A stretch of 28,869 nucleotides of DNA from Tritrichomonas musculus (Eukaryota > Parabasalia > Tritrichomonadida > Tritrichomonadidae): assembly GCA_039105265.1 (NCBI GenBank), contig JAPFFF010000253.1:1-28869 (forward strand). Reading direction: 5' to 3'. Below are positions 10,426 through 19,742 of the stretch, in pieces (positions within the stretch are counted from its first letter, which is position 1; each line of letters opens with the position of its first letter). A program made the position numbers and the translations under genes. The notes beneath the pieces are model-generated. The model was not told the DNA's origin. It did no database searches and was given only the letters and a program-made list of their open reading frames with translations.

Positions 10426-11217
10426 ATTCCACCTCTGAAAATTTGTTATAAAAAGATCATTAATTATTGGAATTTACTCAGCATTGATTATTCGGCTTAA
10501 ATTCAGGTGAATCTCAGTTTTCATTACACATGAATAAATGAAATCAAAAACGATATTATTAAACTTGTTTTTTTAATCTAAACTCTTAACAAAAATTCAG
10601 AATATTATTTACTAAATTTGTGAGAATTGAATAGATGAAAGATTTTTAAAAATAAATTGATAAGATTCATTCAAAAAAAATTCAGTGATGATTTATAAGA
10701 TTTATTTAAAAAGTTTATTTTTATTTTGTTTTGATAAGTGTTTAGATTAAAAAAAACAAGTAAATATCATTCTATTTTTATGAATTGCTAATAAAATTAA
10801 CCTTTGAATTTTGAATACTTTATTTTTATTTACAGAAAAATGGCAATTTACTTTTCAAAAAATCAAATTAAATTATAAAAAGCAAAACAAAAACAAAAAT
10901 AAAAACATTTGCTTTTAAAACCTAACTATATTTGATTTTTAATCAATTTTGGAATATATTGATTAAATATGATTATTTATTATTGTTTCATAGTTTCTCA
11001 AAGCTCATTTTCTAGATTACCAATTTTAAAATCGTCCATTTAGCCTTTATATTAAACCAAAAAACTCAAGAGCTTTTTTTATATAATTGAAATAACTTAA
11101 ATCAAAGAAATATTTAAATATGGCGACATTATCTAATAGATATTAATACAATTTTAATAAATTATTCAAAATTAAGGAAGTTTAAACCTTTTTTTTATTT
11201 AATAAATTTATGTAATT

Positions 11218-11775
11218 TTAGTTAAAAAATGAAGGCATATCATCCTCCGACAATTGTTCTTCTTCATTAAAAGGTGTAATCTGAGGTATTACTTTATTTT
11301 TATCAAATCCAAAAGGATTCATAATATCATCATCGATTATTGGAGTTTCGTGAGTATCAACGGGATTATCATCTTTTAAAAAACTGGGTTCGAACATATT
11401 AATATCAATAGTTATGTTGAATTCATTTTTGATAAATTCTTCAAGTTTCGATAATCCAGTTCCCGTTAACTTGGTTTGATTTATAGCATTTTTAAGCAAC
11501 GGAGAGCCAACGTTGTTTGATAAGTCCAGATACGGGTTAACAATATTGTTTTCTTCACAGAAGTGATCAAGATTTTTAACATCTTCAGCCCTCTTAAGTT
11601 TCTTACCAACATAGACGTACCTTTCCTTGCTCCCGTTCAAGTTCTTGTATTCGGCGAACCACATTGGGATGTGATTTTTGGGCCTCCCATTTCTTCCTCT
11701 TACTTTGTGGTCTGGGTTTTTATTCATGTGAACTGAAAATAACGAAAAGATGAAATAACTTGTTGTTTTAAACAT
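11218..11775 (-). CDS. ORF1, copy in arm L: hypothetical protein, AT-hook-like start, acidic tail
   Basis: The frame is 185 codons from the first ATG, but Met17 (ATG at 11727-11725) is the likelier start: codons 1-16 read as A+T-rich filler (FIFSLFS), and TCAC sits directly upstream of Met17. From Met17 the protein has 169 residues. It starts basic, with HKVRGRNGRPKNHIP (a degenerate AT-hook-like GRP core), continues with an aromatic and lysine-rich stretch (FAEYKN, KERYVYVGKKLKR), has a helical middle, and ends acidic (FLKDDNP, IIDDDIMNPFG, NEEEQLSEDD). This layout suggests a DNA-binding or chromatin-associated protein, but no family is recognised. The copy at 18919-19476 differs at two residues (Lys for Glu, Asp for Asn). 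No intron or membrane segment is seen. Whether it belongs to the host or to a mobile element is open. Confidence 0.75.
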   Translation of the reverse strand: MFKTTSYFIFSLFSVHMNKNPDHKVRGRNGRPKNHIPMWFAEYKNLNGSKERYVYVGKKLKRAEDVKNLDHFCEENNIVNPYLDLSNNVGSPLLKNAINQTKLTGTGLSKLEEFIKNEFNITIDINMFEPSFLKDDNPVDTHETPIIDDDIMNPFGFDKNKVIPQITPFNEEEQLSEDDMPSFFN

Positions 11776-12820
11776 AAAAAAATGCGATATCTCAAATAAT
11801 TCTTCATGGAAAAGAATTTACAATTGAATACTTAAATATAAAATTAAAAATGATTACGTTACATCATTATTAATCTAAGAAATGACTTTTTATACTGAAG
11901 ATAAATAAGTTTTGTTTAGAAAGCACTGACCATTCTAAAAGTGAACAGTTAAAATTAAATAAATTGTCAATACTTCATCAAAAAGTTAATAGTAATATCG
12001 ATGGTCACAGAAAAAGTAATCGTTGACTAACAAAAAATATCGTTTTTATTGTATTTTTTTTCGGAATTATTAAAGACAATAAAACTGATTTAAACTGCTT
12101 AAAATAGACTTCATTAAAACTATCTATTTATTAGATCTTTATTGTATTATTTTTTTTTCATGGATGATATTTATCATAAAAACGTATATCTATTTTTCGC
12201 TAACCGCTTTAAGCACTTACAGACATTCAAGAATAATGCCTGAGAAAGAAATTTACGATAAACCTCGCAATCTAACGAACGTTAGATTATCCAACCAAAA
12301 AAAGAGCATTTTTCTTTTCATATCATCTTAATTAATACATAACGCACTGAAATACAACAAGATCCTTATTTATAATTTATTCCGTTACTCCGATAATATT
12401 ATGATATTATCTTTTCAAACTTTTTTATTTCTATATTTGCATCCATAATCAATTACACGACTTTTTTTTAGTGATTTTCAGTAGTGACTAGTATATGACG
12501 TAAAGATATATTTAATCTACGACTTTCAATTGATTATTTAAGTGTTTTCAATTAAATTGCTACCTTCTAACTTTTTCAATTAAAATCAATCTTTGATTCA
12601 GAAAACAAAAATTAAGTCTTTTATTCAAAGAAACATAATTAATAGATATAAAAAAGTCTTTTAATCATATTTTTAACTGCAATTAAATATGTGAATAAAT
12701 TTATTAGAGCATAAGCAATTTAACATAATATTATCTTTTATAATATTATTATATTTACAATTTATTATTTGCTGCTGTGTTGGTAGCTTCAATATAATGC
12801 TTTAATTTATTTTGAATATA
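11776..12820 (-). other. Upstream region of ORF1 in arm L
   Basis: About 1 kb lies upstream of ORF1 and holds no gene. In the R copy the same DNA lies between the divergent ORF2 and ORF1, so it presumably contains the promoters of both. A short palindrome, TCTAACGAACGTTAGA, lies near 12270-12285 and is kept in R. No recognised promoter motif is evident. Confidence 0.45.
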
Positions 12821-13298
12821 CTCTTTTATGATACATATTTATATATCATTTTAATTATTTTTTTTTTTTTTTTTGACTTTGTTTGATTCCATGCATTTTC
12901 AATTCCATTACTTCAAATTAACGCAAACTTACAAAAAATAAAAATCAAATATTAAATATTCAATTTGAATGGATGATGAATTATAAAATTTAAAATATAA
13001 CAAGTATATTTTACATCTGCAAGTCTCCTTGCATTTTTTTTATTCACGAAAAGATTTGTATTTAAAATAATTATCAGTTTTTTTTTTTATAATTTCAAGA
13101 TCAACTTTTTCAGAAAGAAATTGCCAAAATTGCATGGTTTATTTTTGCACTTATTCTTTCCGAATAACTTTAACTGAGCTTATAATTAATATGCTATGGA
13201 AAAAAGTTTATATCAATATGAAATAAATAGCAATAATAAAATGGAATTAATTATATTGGCAACTAATAATCTTCATATATAAAATATTAAATATATAT

Positions 13299-13327
13299 TA
13301 GCAAAATCAAAATTTGTTTTTTAACGA
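13299..13327 (+). repeat. 29-bp direct repeat flanking the ORF2 block in M, left copy
   Basis: This stretch recurs exactly at 14199-14227, 900 bp away. Both begin TAGCAAAATC and end TTTAACGA. The same pair, with single changes, occurs in R at 16929-16957 and 17830-17858. The right-hand copy overlaps the 5' part of the ORF2 reading frame. Confidence 0.9.
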
Positions 13328-13832
13328 TTTAGAAAATAATATGATTTTTCAAAAATGTACAAACGTACTTGATAATAGGAATTAATATTTATCAGGATTA
13401 TAATGCTTTCAAATTACATTTTGTATATTAACACTTTTAGATGGAGTTTTAATTTTACAGTTCATCATCCAATGATTTCATGCTAAAACATTATATAGTG
13501 CAACAAATTATTTATATTTCAAAAATCATTAAATTTTTTTTTAATAATGATTTATTTTAGTCTGTTTTCTAAATATTTCCATTATATTGATGAACACAAT
13601 GTTTCTTACAATCAAATGCTATAATTTGCATGTTAATATTATTTTATATAAACATATATTTTGAAAAGAATCATCATTCCAAAATTATGTAAATTTTTTA
13701 AATGCTGTCATTAATCATAATTGAAATAGAATACTTTTGACTTTAAATTATAGATTGTTACGAAATAAACAAACTTTCATTTCGAAGTGGAATAAAAATA
13801 AAAAAAAATTAATCAATTTCAATTTGAATAGT

Positions 13833-14220
13833 TTACGAATAATTTTTTCTTAAATTTTGTTCAATTACATCTTCTAGATGCCCAGCTTGAACGAGCACTT
13901 GCGTTTCCCTGACATTTTCTTTTTCACTAATATTATAATTAGTTCCACCACTAACTTTATCAGTTAAATCGATAACTTTTTGATTTATTCTTAACAAAGT
14001 CGTCCATATTTTTTTACATTTTTTCAAGATCATTTTTAATTTGATTTTCTAGGATTTTTTCACGAATTCCCTCGAAAATATGAACTTGCTCTTTCTTTGA
14101 ATGCAATCCATGAATAATATTGAAATATTCTTTCCTTAGAAAGTCGGTGTGGGCAGTTTCAACGTCAACCAGCTTATCTTCCAAATAACGTTTTCGACTA
14201 GCAAAATCAAAATTTGTTTT
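13833..14220 (-). pseudogene. ORF2, copy in M: hypothetical coiled-coil-like protein, frame interrupted
   Basis: On the minus strand one frame is open from 14220 to a stop at 14014 and reads KTNFDFASRKRYLED, then HTDFLRKEYFNIIHG and IFEGIREKILENQ. A second frame, from an ATG at 14033, continues to 13833 and reads KKIWTTLLRINQKVIDL, then GGTNYNISEKENVRETQ. The frames overlap in an A-rich stretch and together resemble one helical, charged protein of roughly 125 residues, probably with coiled-coil segments. The same break occurs in R, so it predates the duplication or reflects a shared homopolymer error. No ATG opens the upstream part, so the 5' end is probably missing. No family is recognised. 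The gene faces away from ORF1 in the intact module, but in M its partner is deleted. Confidence 0.5.
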
Positions 14221-14227
14221 TTAACGA
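14199..14227 (+). repeat. 29-bp direct repeat flanking the ORF2 block in M, right copy
   Basis: This is identical to 13299-13327. It lies at the upstream end of the ORF2 frame. The block between the repeats holds the rest of ORF2 and about 500 bp downstream of it. Confidence 0.9.
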
Positions 14228-15486
14228 AAACGTTTCGATTAATTATATTCAAAATAAATTAAAGCATTATATTGAAGCTACCAACATAGCAGCAAATAAT
14301 ATCTATTAGATAATGTCGTCATATTTACATATTTCTTTGATTTAAGTTATTTCAATTATATAAAAAAAGCTCTTGAGTTTTTTGGTTTAATATAAAGGCT
14401 AAATGGACGATTTTAAAATTGGTAATCTAGAAAATGAGCTTTGAGAAACTATGAAACAATAATAAATAATCATATTTAATCAATATATTCCAAAATTGAT
14501 TAAAAATCAAATATAGTTAGGTTTTAAAAGCAAATGTTTTTATTTTTGTTTTTGTTTTGCTTTTTATAATTTGATTTATATTTTTTGAAAAGTGAATTGT
14601 CATTTTTCTGTAAATAAAAATAAAGTATTCAAAATTCAAAGGTTAATTTTATTAGCAATTCATAAAAATAGAATGATATTTACTTGTTTTTTTTAATCTA
14701 AACACTTATCAAAACAAAATAAAAACAAACTTTTTAAATAAATCTTATAAAGCATCACTGAATTTTTTTTTTTTTTTTTTTTGAATGAATCTTATCAATT
14801 TATTTTTAAAAATCTTTCATCTATTCAATTCTCACAAATTTAGTAAATAATATTCTGAATTTTTGTTAAGAGTTTAGATTAAAAAAACAAGTTTAATAAT
14901 ATCGTTTTTGATTTCATTTATTCATGTGTAATGAAAACTGAGATTCACCTGAATTTATGTCGAATATTCAATGTTGAGTAAATTCCAATAATTAATTATC
15001 TTTTTATAACAAATTTTCAGAGGTGGAATAAAAAAAAAAAAAAAAAAAAAATTGCAACAAATTCTTGATTAAAAAGATAGAATATTATTTACAATGTTTT
15101 CATGAGTTTTTAAGTTAGTTTAAATCAATATTAGAAGTTTTTTAAAAATATGAATGAAATATAAAAATATATATTTTATATTATTCTGATTAAAAGATCA
15201 TAATTTGAATTATAGTGTAAAAATAAAAATATTTGGTACATCTTACGTAATTAATCAAAATATTTTTATCAGCCTCTAAAATTTTATCATTAAATATTAG
15301 TATTTACTCAACATCGAATATTCCACTTAAATCCAAGTGAATTTCAGTTTTCATCACACATGAATAAAAGAAATCAGAATCGATATTATTTAATTCCATC
15401 AATTTTTATGAATTGCTATTAAAATTGACCTTTGAATTTTGAATACTTTATTTTTATTTACAGGAAAATGGCAATTTACTTCATTT

Positions 15487-15523
15487 TTACATAACGCAAT
15501 AAAAATTTTATTGCGTTATGTAA
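15487..15523. repeat. Perfect 18-bp palindrome at the M/P junction
   Basis: TTACATAACGCAATAAAA and its exact reverse complement are separated by a single A. The palindrome occurs only where M ends and the partial copy P begins, not inside R, so it looks like a product of the joining event or a tiny fold-back insertion. Confidence 0.9.
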
Positions 15524-15528
15524 TTAAT

Positions 15529-16032
15529 AAATTCAAAGGTTAATTTTATTAGCAATTCATAAAAATAGAATGATATTTACTTGTTTTTTTTTTTTTTTTA
15601 ATCTAAACACTTATCAAAACAAAATAAAAACAAACTTTTTAAATAAATCTTATAAAGCATCACTGAATTTTTTTTTTTTTTTTTTTTGAATGAATCTTAT
15701 CAATTTATTTTTAAAAATCTTTCATCTATTCAATTCTCACAAATTTAGTAAATAATATTCTGAATTTTTGTTAAGAGTTTAGATTAAAAAAACAAGTTTA
15801 ATAATATCGTTTTTGATTTCATTTATTCATGTGTAATGAAAACTGAGATTCACCTGAATTTAAGTCGAATATTCAATGTTGAGTAAATTCCAATAATTAA
15901 TTATCTTTTTATAACAAATTTTCAGAGGTGGAATAAAATAAAAAATAAAAAAAAAAAATTGCAACAGATTCTTGATTAAAAAGATAGAATATTATTTACA
16001 ATGTTTTCATGAGTTTTTAAGTTAGTTTAAAT
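15529..16032 (+). repeat. Partial copy P of the module's 3' region
   Basis: This 504-bp stretch matches 19883-20375 of R and the corresponding part of M (from about 14636). It carries no gene. It is placed head-to-tail between M and R. Differences are mainly the lengths of T and A runs. Confidence 0.9.
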
Positions 16033-16384
16033 ATTTTTTTGACTTTGTTTGATCCCATACATTTTCAATTCCATTACTTCAAATTAACGCAAACTTACAA
16101 AAAATAAAAATCAAATATTAAATATTCAATTTAAATTGATGATGAATTATAAAATTTAAAATATAACAAGTATATTTTACATCTGCAAGTCTCCTTGCAT
16201 TTTTTTTATTCACGAAAAGATTTGTATTTAAAATAATTATCAGTTTTTTTTTTTATAATTTCAAGATCAACTTTTTCAGAAAGAAATTGCCAAAATTGCA
16301 TGGTTTATTTTTGCACTTATTCTTTCCAAATAACTTTAACTTAGCTTATAATTAATATGCTATGAAAAAAAGTTTATATCAATA

Positions 16385-16921
16385 GGCTACAAAAAAATTG
16401 CATTCAAAAAAGTCCACTTTTTGAGAGAGTAGAAATTTCCTAAAAAATAGAGAGAATGATAATAAAGAAAAATTAATAAATAATATTTATAATAAAAAAG
16501 ATAAATAAAAGCTAAAAATAAGAAAACTGAGTATATGTGTAAAAATTTTAGAAATATCGAATGATAATTAAGAAAATTGATAAAATTAAGAATCCTCGCT
16601 ACGCTGCGGTTTGTAGAATCAACGCATAATGGGGGCTACGCCCCCATTCGTCCAATATTTTTGCGGAGCCTCAGCTCCGCAAAAATATTGGTCGCTCCCT
16701 TTCGGGCCAGGCCCCCCCTAGCCCCCCAAGGGGGGAAGCCCTCCGGGTGTCAGCCCTTCGTTCGCTCGAGTTTTGGTTCCTTGTTGTGTTCTGGAAATGA
16801 AATAGCTCTTTTTTACTTCTAAAAATTTTTATCTTCTTGAGCCAAACCGTTTTATTTTTACTTATTTGGACATATTCCCAGAAAAAGTGGGGGCTTTTTT
16901 GAATGAATCTTTTTTTTAGCC
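16385..16921. mobile_element. TA-flanked MITE, 537 bp, with a G+C-rich core
   Basis: The inverted ends start GGCTACAAAAAAATTGCATT on the left and GGCTAAAAAAAAGATTCATT on the reversed right, staying similar for about 40 bp, and are flanked by TA on both sides, as in Tc1/mariner-type insertion. The site lies in R where M carries a different stretch of about 100 bp, so insertion came with a small loss or replaced older sequence. No transposase is encoded; the open frames across the core are by-products of its high G+C content. Confidence 0.8.
16590..16770. repeat. Cluster of G+C-rich palindromes
   Basis: Within the MITE lies a patch of very high G+C in otherwise roughly 80% A+T DNA. It includes ATGGGGGC-TAC-GCCCCCAT (16629-16647), an 18-bp perfect stem CCAATATTTTTGCGGAGC with a 4-nt loop (16652-16691), and CCCCCCAAGGGGGG near 16724. 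Similar arrays of short G+C hairpins are known from some organelle genomes, but nothing else here looks organellar. Origin and role are unknown. Confidence 0.9.
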
Positions 16922-17448
16922 TATATATTAGCAAAATCAAAATTTGTTTTTTATCGATTTAGAAAATAATATGATTTTTCAAAAATGTACAAACGTACTT
17001 GATAATAGGAATTAATATTTATCAGGATTATAATGCTTTCAAATTACATTTTGTATATTAACACTTTTAGATGGAGTTTTAAGTTTACAGTTTATCATCC
17101 AATGATTTCATGCTAAAACATTATATAGTGCAACAAATTATTTATATTTCACAAATCATTAAATTTTTTTTTAATAATGATTTATTTTAGTCTGTTTTCT
17201 AAATATTTCCATTATATTGATGAACACAATGTTTCTTACAATCAAATGCTATAATTTGCATGTTAATATTATTTTATATAAACATATATTTTGAAAAGAA
17301 TCATCATTCCAAAATTATGTAAATTTTTTAAATGCTGCCATTAATCATAATTGAAATAGAATACTTTTGACTTTAAATTATAGATTGTTACGAAATAAAC
17401 AAACTTTCATTTCGAAGTGGAATAAAAATAAAAAAAAATTAATCAATT

Positions 17449-17851
17449 TCAATTTGAATAGTTTACGAATAATTTTTTTTTTAAATTTTGTTCAATTACA
17501 TCTTCTAGATGCCCAGCTTGAACGAGCACTTGCGTTTCCCTGACATTTTCTTTTTCACTAATATTATAATTAGTTCCACCACTAACTTTATCAGTTAAAT
17601 CGATAACTTTTTGATTTATTCTTAACAAAGTCGTCCATATTTTTTTACATTTTTTCAAGATCATTTTTAATTTGATTTTCTAGGATTTTTTCACGAATGC
17701 CCTCGAAAATATGAACTTGCTCTTTCTTTGAATACAATCCATGAATAATATTGAAATATTCTTTCCTTAGAAAGTCGGTGTGGGCAGTTTCAACGTCAAC
17801 CAGCTTATCTTCTAAATAACGTTTTCGACTAGCAAAATCAAAATTGGTTTT
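17449..17851 (-). pseudogene. ORF2, copy in R: hypothetical coiled-coil-like protein, frame interrupted
   Basis: This is the same gene as at 13833-14220, with the same frame change at the same A-rich stretch (second-frame ATG at 17664). Differences seen include His to Tyr in the HGLHSKK stretch and one extra base in the T run near 17475, which changes the last residues and lengthens the C-terminus slightly. It stands back to back with ORF1, about 1.07 kb apart, so the two may share a bidirectional control region. Function is unknown. If the break is only a homopolymer error, this would be an intact small gene lacking just a recognisable start codon. Confidence 0.5.
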
Positions 17852-18918
17852 TTAACGAAAACGTTTCGATTAATTATATTCAAAATAAATTAAAGCATTA
17901 TATTGAAGCTACCAACATAGCAGCAAATAATAAATTGTAAATATAATAATATTATAAAAGATAATATTATGTTAAATTGCGTATGCTCTAATAAATTTAT
18001 TCACATATTTAATTGCAGTTAAAAATATGATTAAAAGACTTTTTTATATCTATTAATTATGTTTCTTTGAATAAAAGACTTAATTTATGTTTTCTGAATC
18101 AAAGATTGATTTTAATTGAAAAAGTTAGAAGGTAGCAATTTAATTGAAAACACTAAAATAATCAATTGAAAGTCGTAGATTAAATATATCTTTACGTCAT
18201 ATACTAGTCACTATTGAAAATCACTAAAAAAAGTCGTGTAATTGATTATGGATGCAAATATAGAAATAAAAAAGTTTGAAAAGATAATATCATAATATTA
18301 TCGGAGTAACGGAATAAATTATAAATAAGGATCTTGTTGCATTTCAGTGCGTTATGTATTAATTAAGATGATATGAAAAGAAAAATGCTCTTTTTTTGGT
18401 TGGATAATCTAACGTTCGTTAGATTGCGAGGTTTATCGTAAATTTCTTTCTCAGGCATTATTCTTGAATGTCTGTAAGTGCTTAAAGCGGTTAGCGAAAA
18501 ATAGATATACGTTTTTATGATAAATATCATCCATGAAAAAAAAATAATACAATAAAGATCTAATAAATAGATAGTTTTAATGAAGTCTATTTTAAGCAGT
18601 TTAAATCAGTTTTATTGTCTTTAATAATTCCGAAAAAAAATACAATAAAAACGATATTTTTTGTTAGTCAACGATTACTTTTTCTGTGACTATCGATATT
18701 ACTATTAACTTTTTGATGAAGTATTGACAATTTATTTAATTTTAACTGTTCACTTTTAGAATGGTCAGTGCTTTCTAAACAAAACTTATTTATCTTCAGT
18801 ATAAAAAGTCATTTCTTAGATTAATAATGATGTAACGTAATCATTTTTAATTTTATATTTAAGTATTCAATTGTAAATTCTTTTCCATGAAGAATTATTT
18901 GAGATATCGCATTTTTTT

Positions 18919-19476
18919 ATGTTTAAAACAACAAGTTATTTCATCTTTTCGTTATTTTCAGTTCACATGAATAAAAACCCAGACCACAAAGTAAGAGGAA
19001 GAAATGGGAGGCCCAAAAATCACATCCCAATGTGGTTCGCCGAATACAAGAACTTGAACGGGAGCAAGGAAAGGTACGTCTATGTTGGTAAGAAACTTAA
19101 GAGGGCTGAAGATGTTAAAAATCTTGATCACTTCTGTGAAGAAAACAATATTGTTAACCCGTATCTGGACTTATCAAACAACGTTGGCTCTCCGTTGCTT
19201 AAAAATGCTATAAATCAAACCAAGTTAACGGGAACTGGATTATCGAAACTTGAAGAATTTATCAAAAATGAATTCAACATAACTATTGATATTAATATGT
19301 TCGAACCCAGTTTTTTAAAAGATGATAATCCCGTTGATACTCACGAAACTCCAATAATCGATGATGATATTATGAATCCTTTTGGATTTGATAAAAATGA
19401 AGTAATACCTCAGATTACACCTTTTAATGAAGAAGAACAATTGTCGGAGAATGATATGCCTTCATTTTTTAACTAA
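18919..19476 (+). CDS. ORF1, copy in R: hypothetical protein, AT-hook-like start, acidic tail
   Basis: This is 185 codons from the first ATG, or 169 from Met17 at 18967, which I prefer because TCAC (18963-18966) abuts it and codons 1-16 look non-coding. From Met17 the order is a basic start with RGRNGRPK, an aromatic and basic patch (MWFAEYKN, KERYVYVGKKLKR), a helical middle (LKNAINQTKL, LEEFIKNEF) and an acidic end (DDDIMNPFG, EEEQLSEND). Only two bases differ from the arm L copy across the frame (19399 and 19450), and both change an amino acid. The stretch just upstream of Met17 ends TTATTTTCAG and could be read as a splice acceptor, but no matching donor is evident. Stop and flanks are shared with arm L. 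Family unknown; DNA binding is inferred from the charge layout only. Confidence 0.75.
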   Translation: MFKTTSYFIFSLFSVHMNKNPDHKVRGRNGRPKNHIPMWFAEYKNLNGSKERYVYVGKKLKRAEDVKNLDHFCEENNIVNPYLDLSNNVGSPLLKNAINQTKLTGTGLSKLEEFIKNEFNITIDINMFEPSFLKDDNPVDTHETPIIDDDIMNPFGFDKNEVIPQITPFNEEEQLSENDMPSFFN

Positions 19477-19742
19477 AATTACATAAATTTATTAAATAAA
19501 AAAAAGGTTTAAACTTCCTTAATTTTGAATAATTTATTAAAATTGTATTAATATCTATTAGATAATGTCGTCATATTTACATATTTCTTTGATTTAAGTT
19601 ATTTCAATTATATAAAAAAAGCTCTTGAGTTTTTTGGTTTAATATAAAGGCTAAATGGACGATTTTAAAATTGGTAATCTAGAAAATGAGCTTTGAGAAA
19701 CTATGAAACAATAATAAATAATCATATTTAATCAATATATTC

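Larger units (their letters stand above)
10426..12820 (-). repeat. Arm L: inverted copy of the ORF1 module
   Basis: About 2.4 kb reads as the reverse complement of 17875-20277. Paired coordinates sum to 30694-30695 over most of the arm, so there are almost no indels apart from homopolymer length changes near the outer end. By eye about one base in a hundred differs in the upstream part and fewer in ORF1. The arm holds ORF1, its upstream region and its downstream region, but stops just short of ORF2. The two arms and the spacer between them make a large interrupted palindrome. Confidence 0.92.
12858..15481 (+). repeat. Copy M: direct copy of the module lacking ORF1
   Basis: 12858-14300 matches 16034-17931 of R (R has an extra MITE and lacks a short stretch there), and 14301-15481 matches 19553-20731. 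M therefore lacks 17932-19552 of R, about 1.6 kb that includes all of ORF1. At the junction both parental sequences end in TAAT, a 4-bp microhomology. ORF2 is present. A coding-like minus-strand stretch at 12952-13135 (MQFWQFLSEKVDLE, then NARRLADVKYTCYILNF) changes frame at an 11-A tract and has a matching copy in R ending at 16301. Confidence 0.9.

Noticed and set aside
16577-16940. Open frames on both strands across the G+C-rich patch
   Set aside because: They exist because stop codons are rare in G+C-rich DNA. The patch is explained by palindromes inside a MITE and the peptides look like no protein.
18950-18962. Splice acceptor TTATTTTCAG upstream of Met17
   Set aside because: T-rich stretches ending in CAG are common here by chance, and no donor with a plausible upstream exon was found.
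18919-18966. Signal peptide at the start of ORF1 (FIFSLFS)
   Set aside because: The hydrophobic codons are what A+T-rich non-coding DNA gives, Met17 has a better context, and the rest of the protein looks nuclear rather than secreted.
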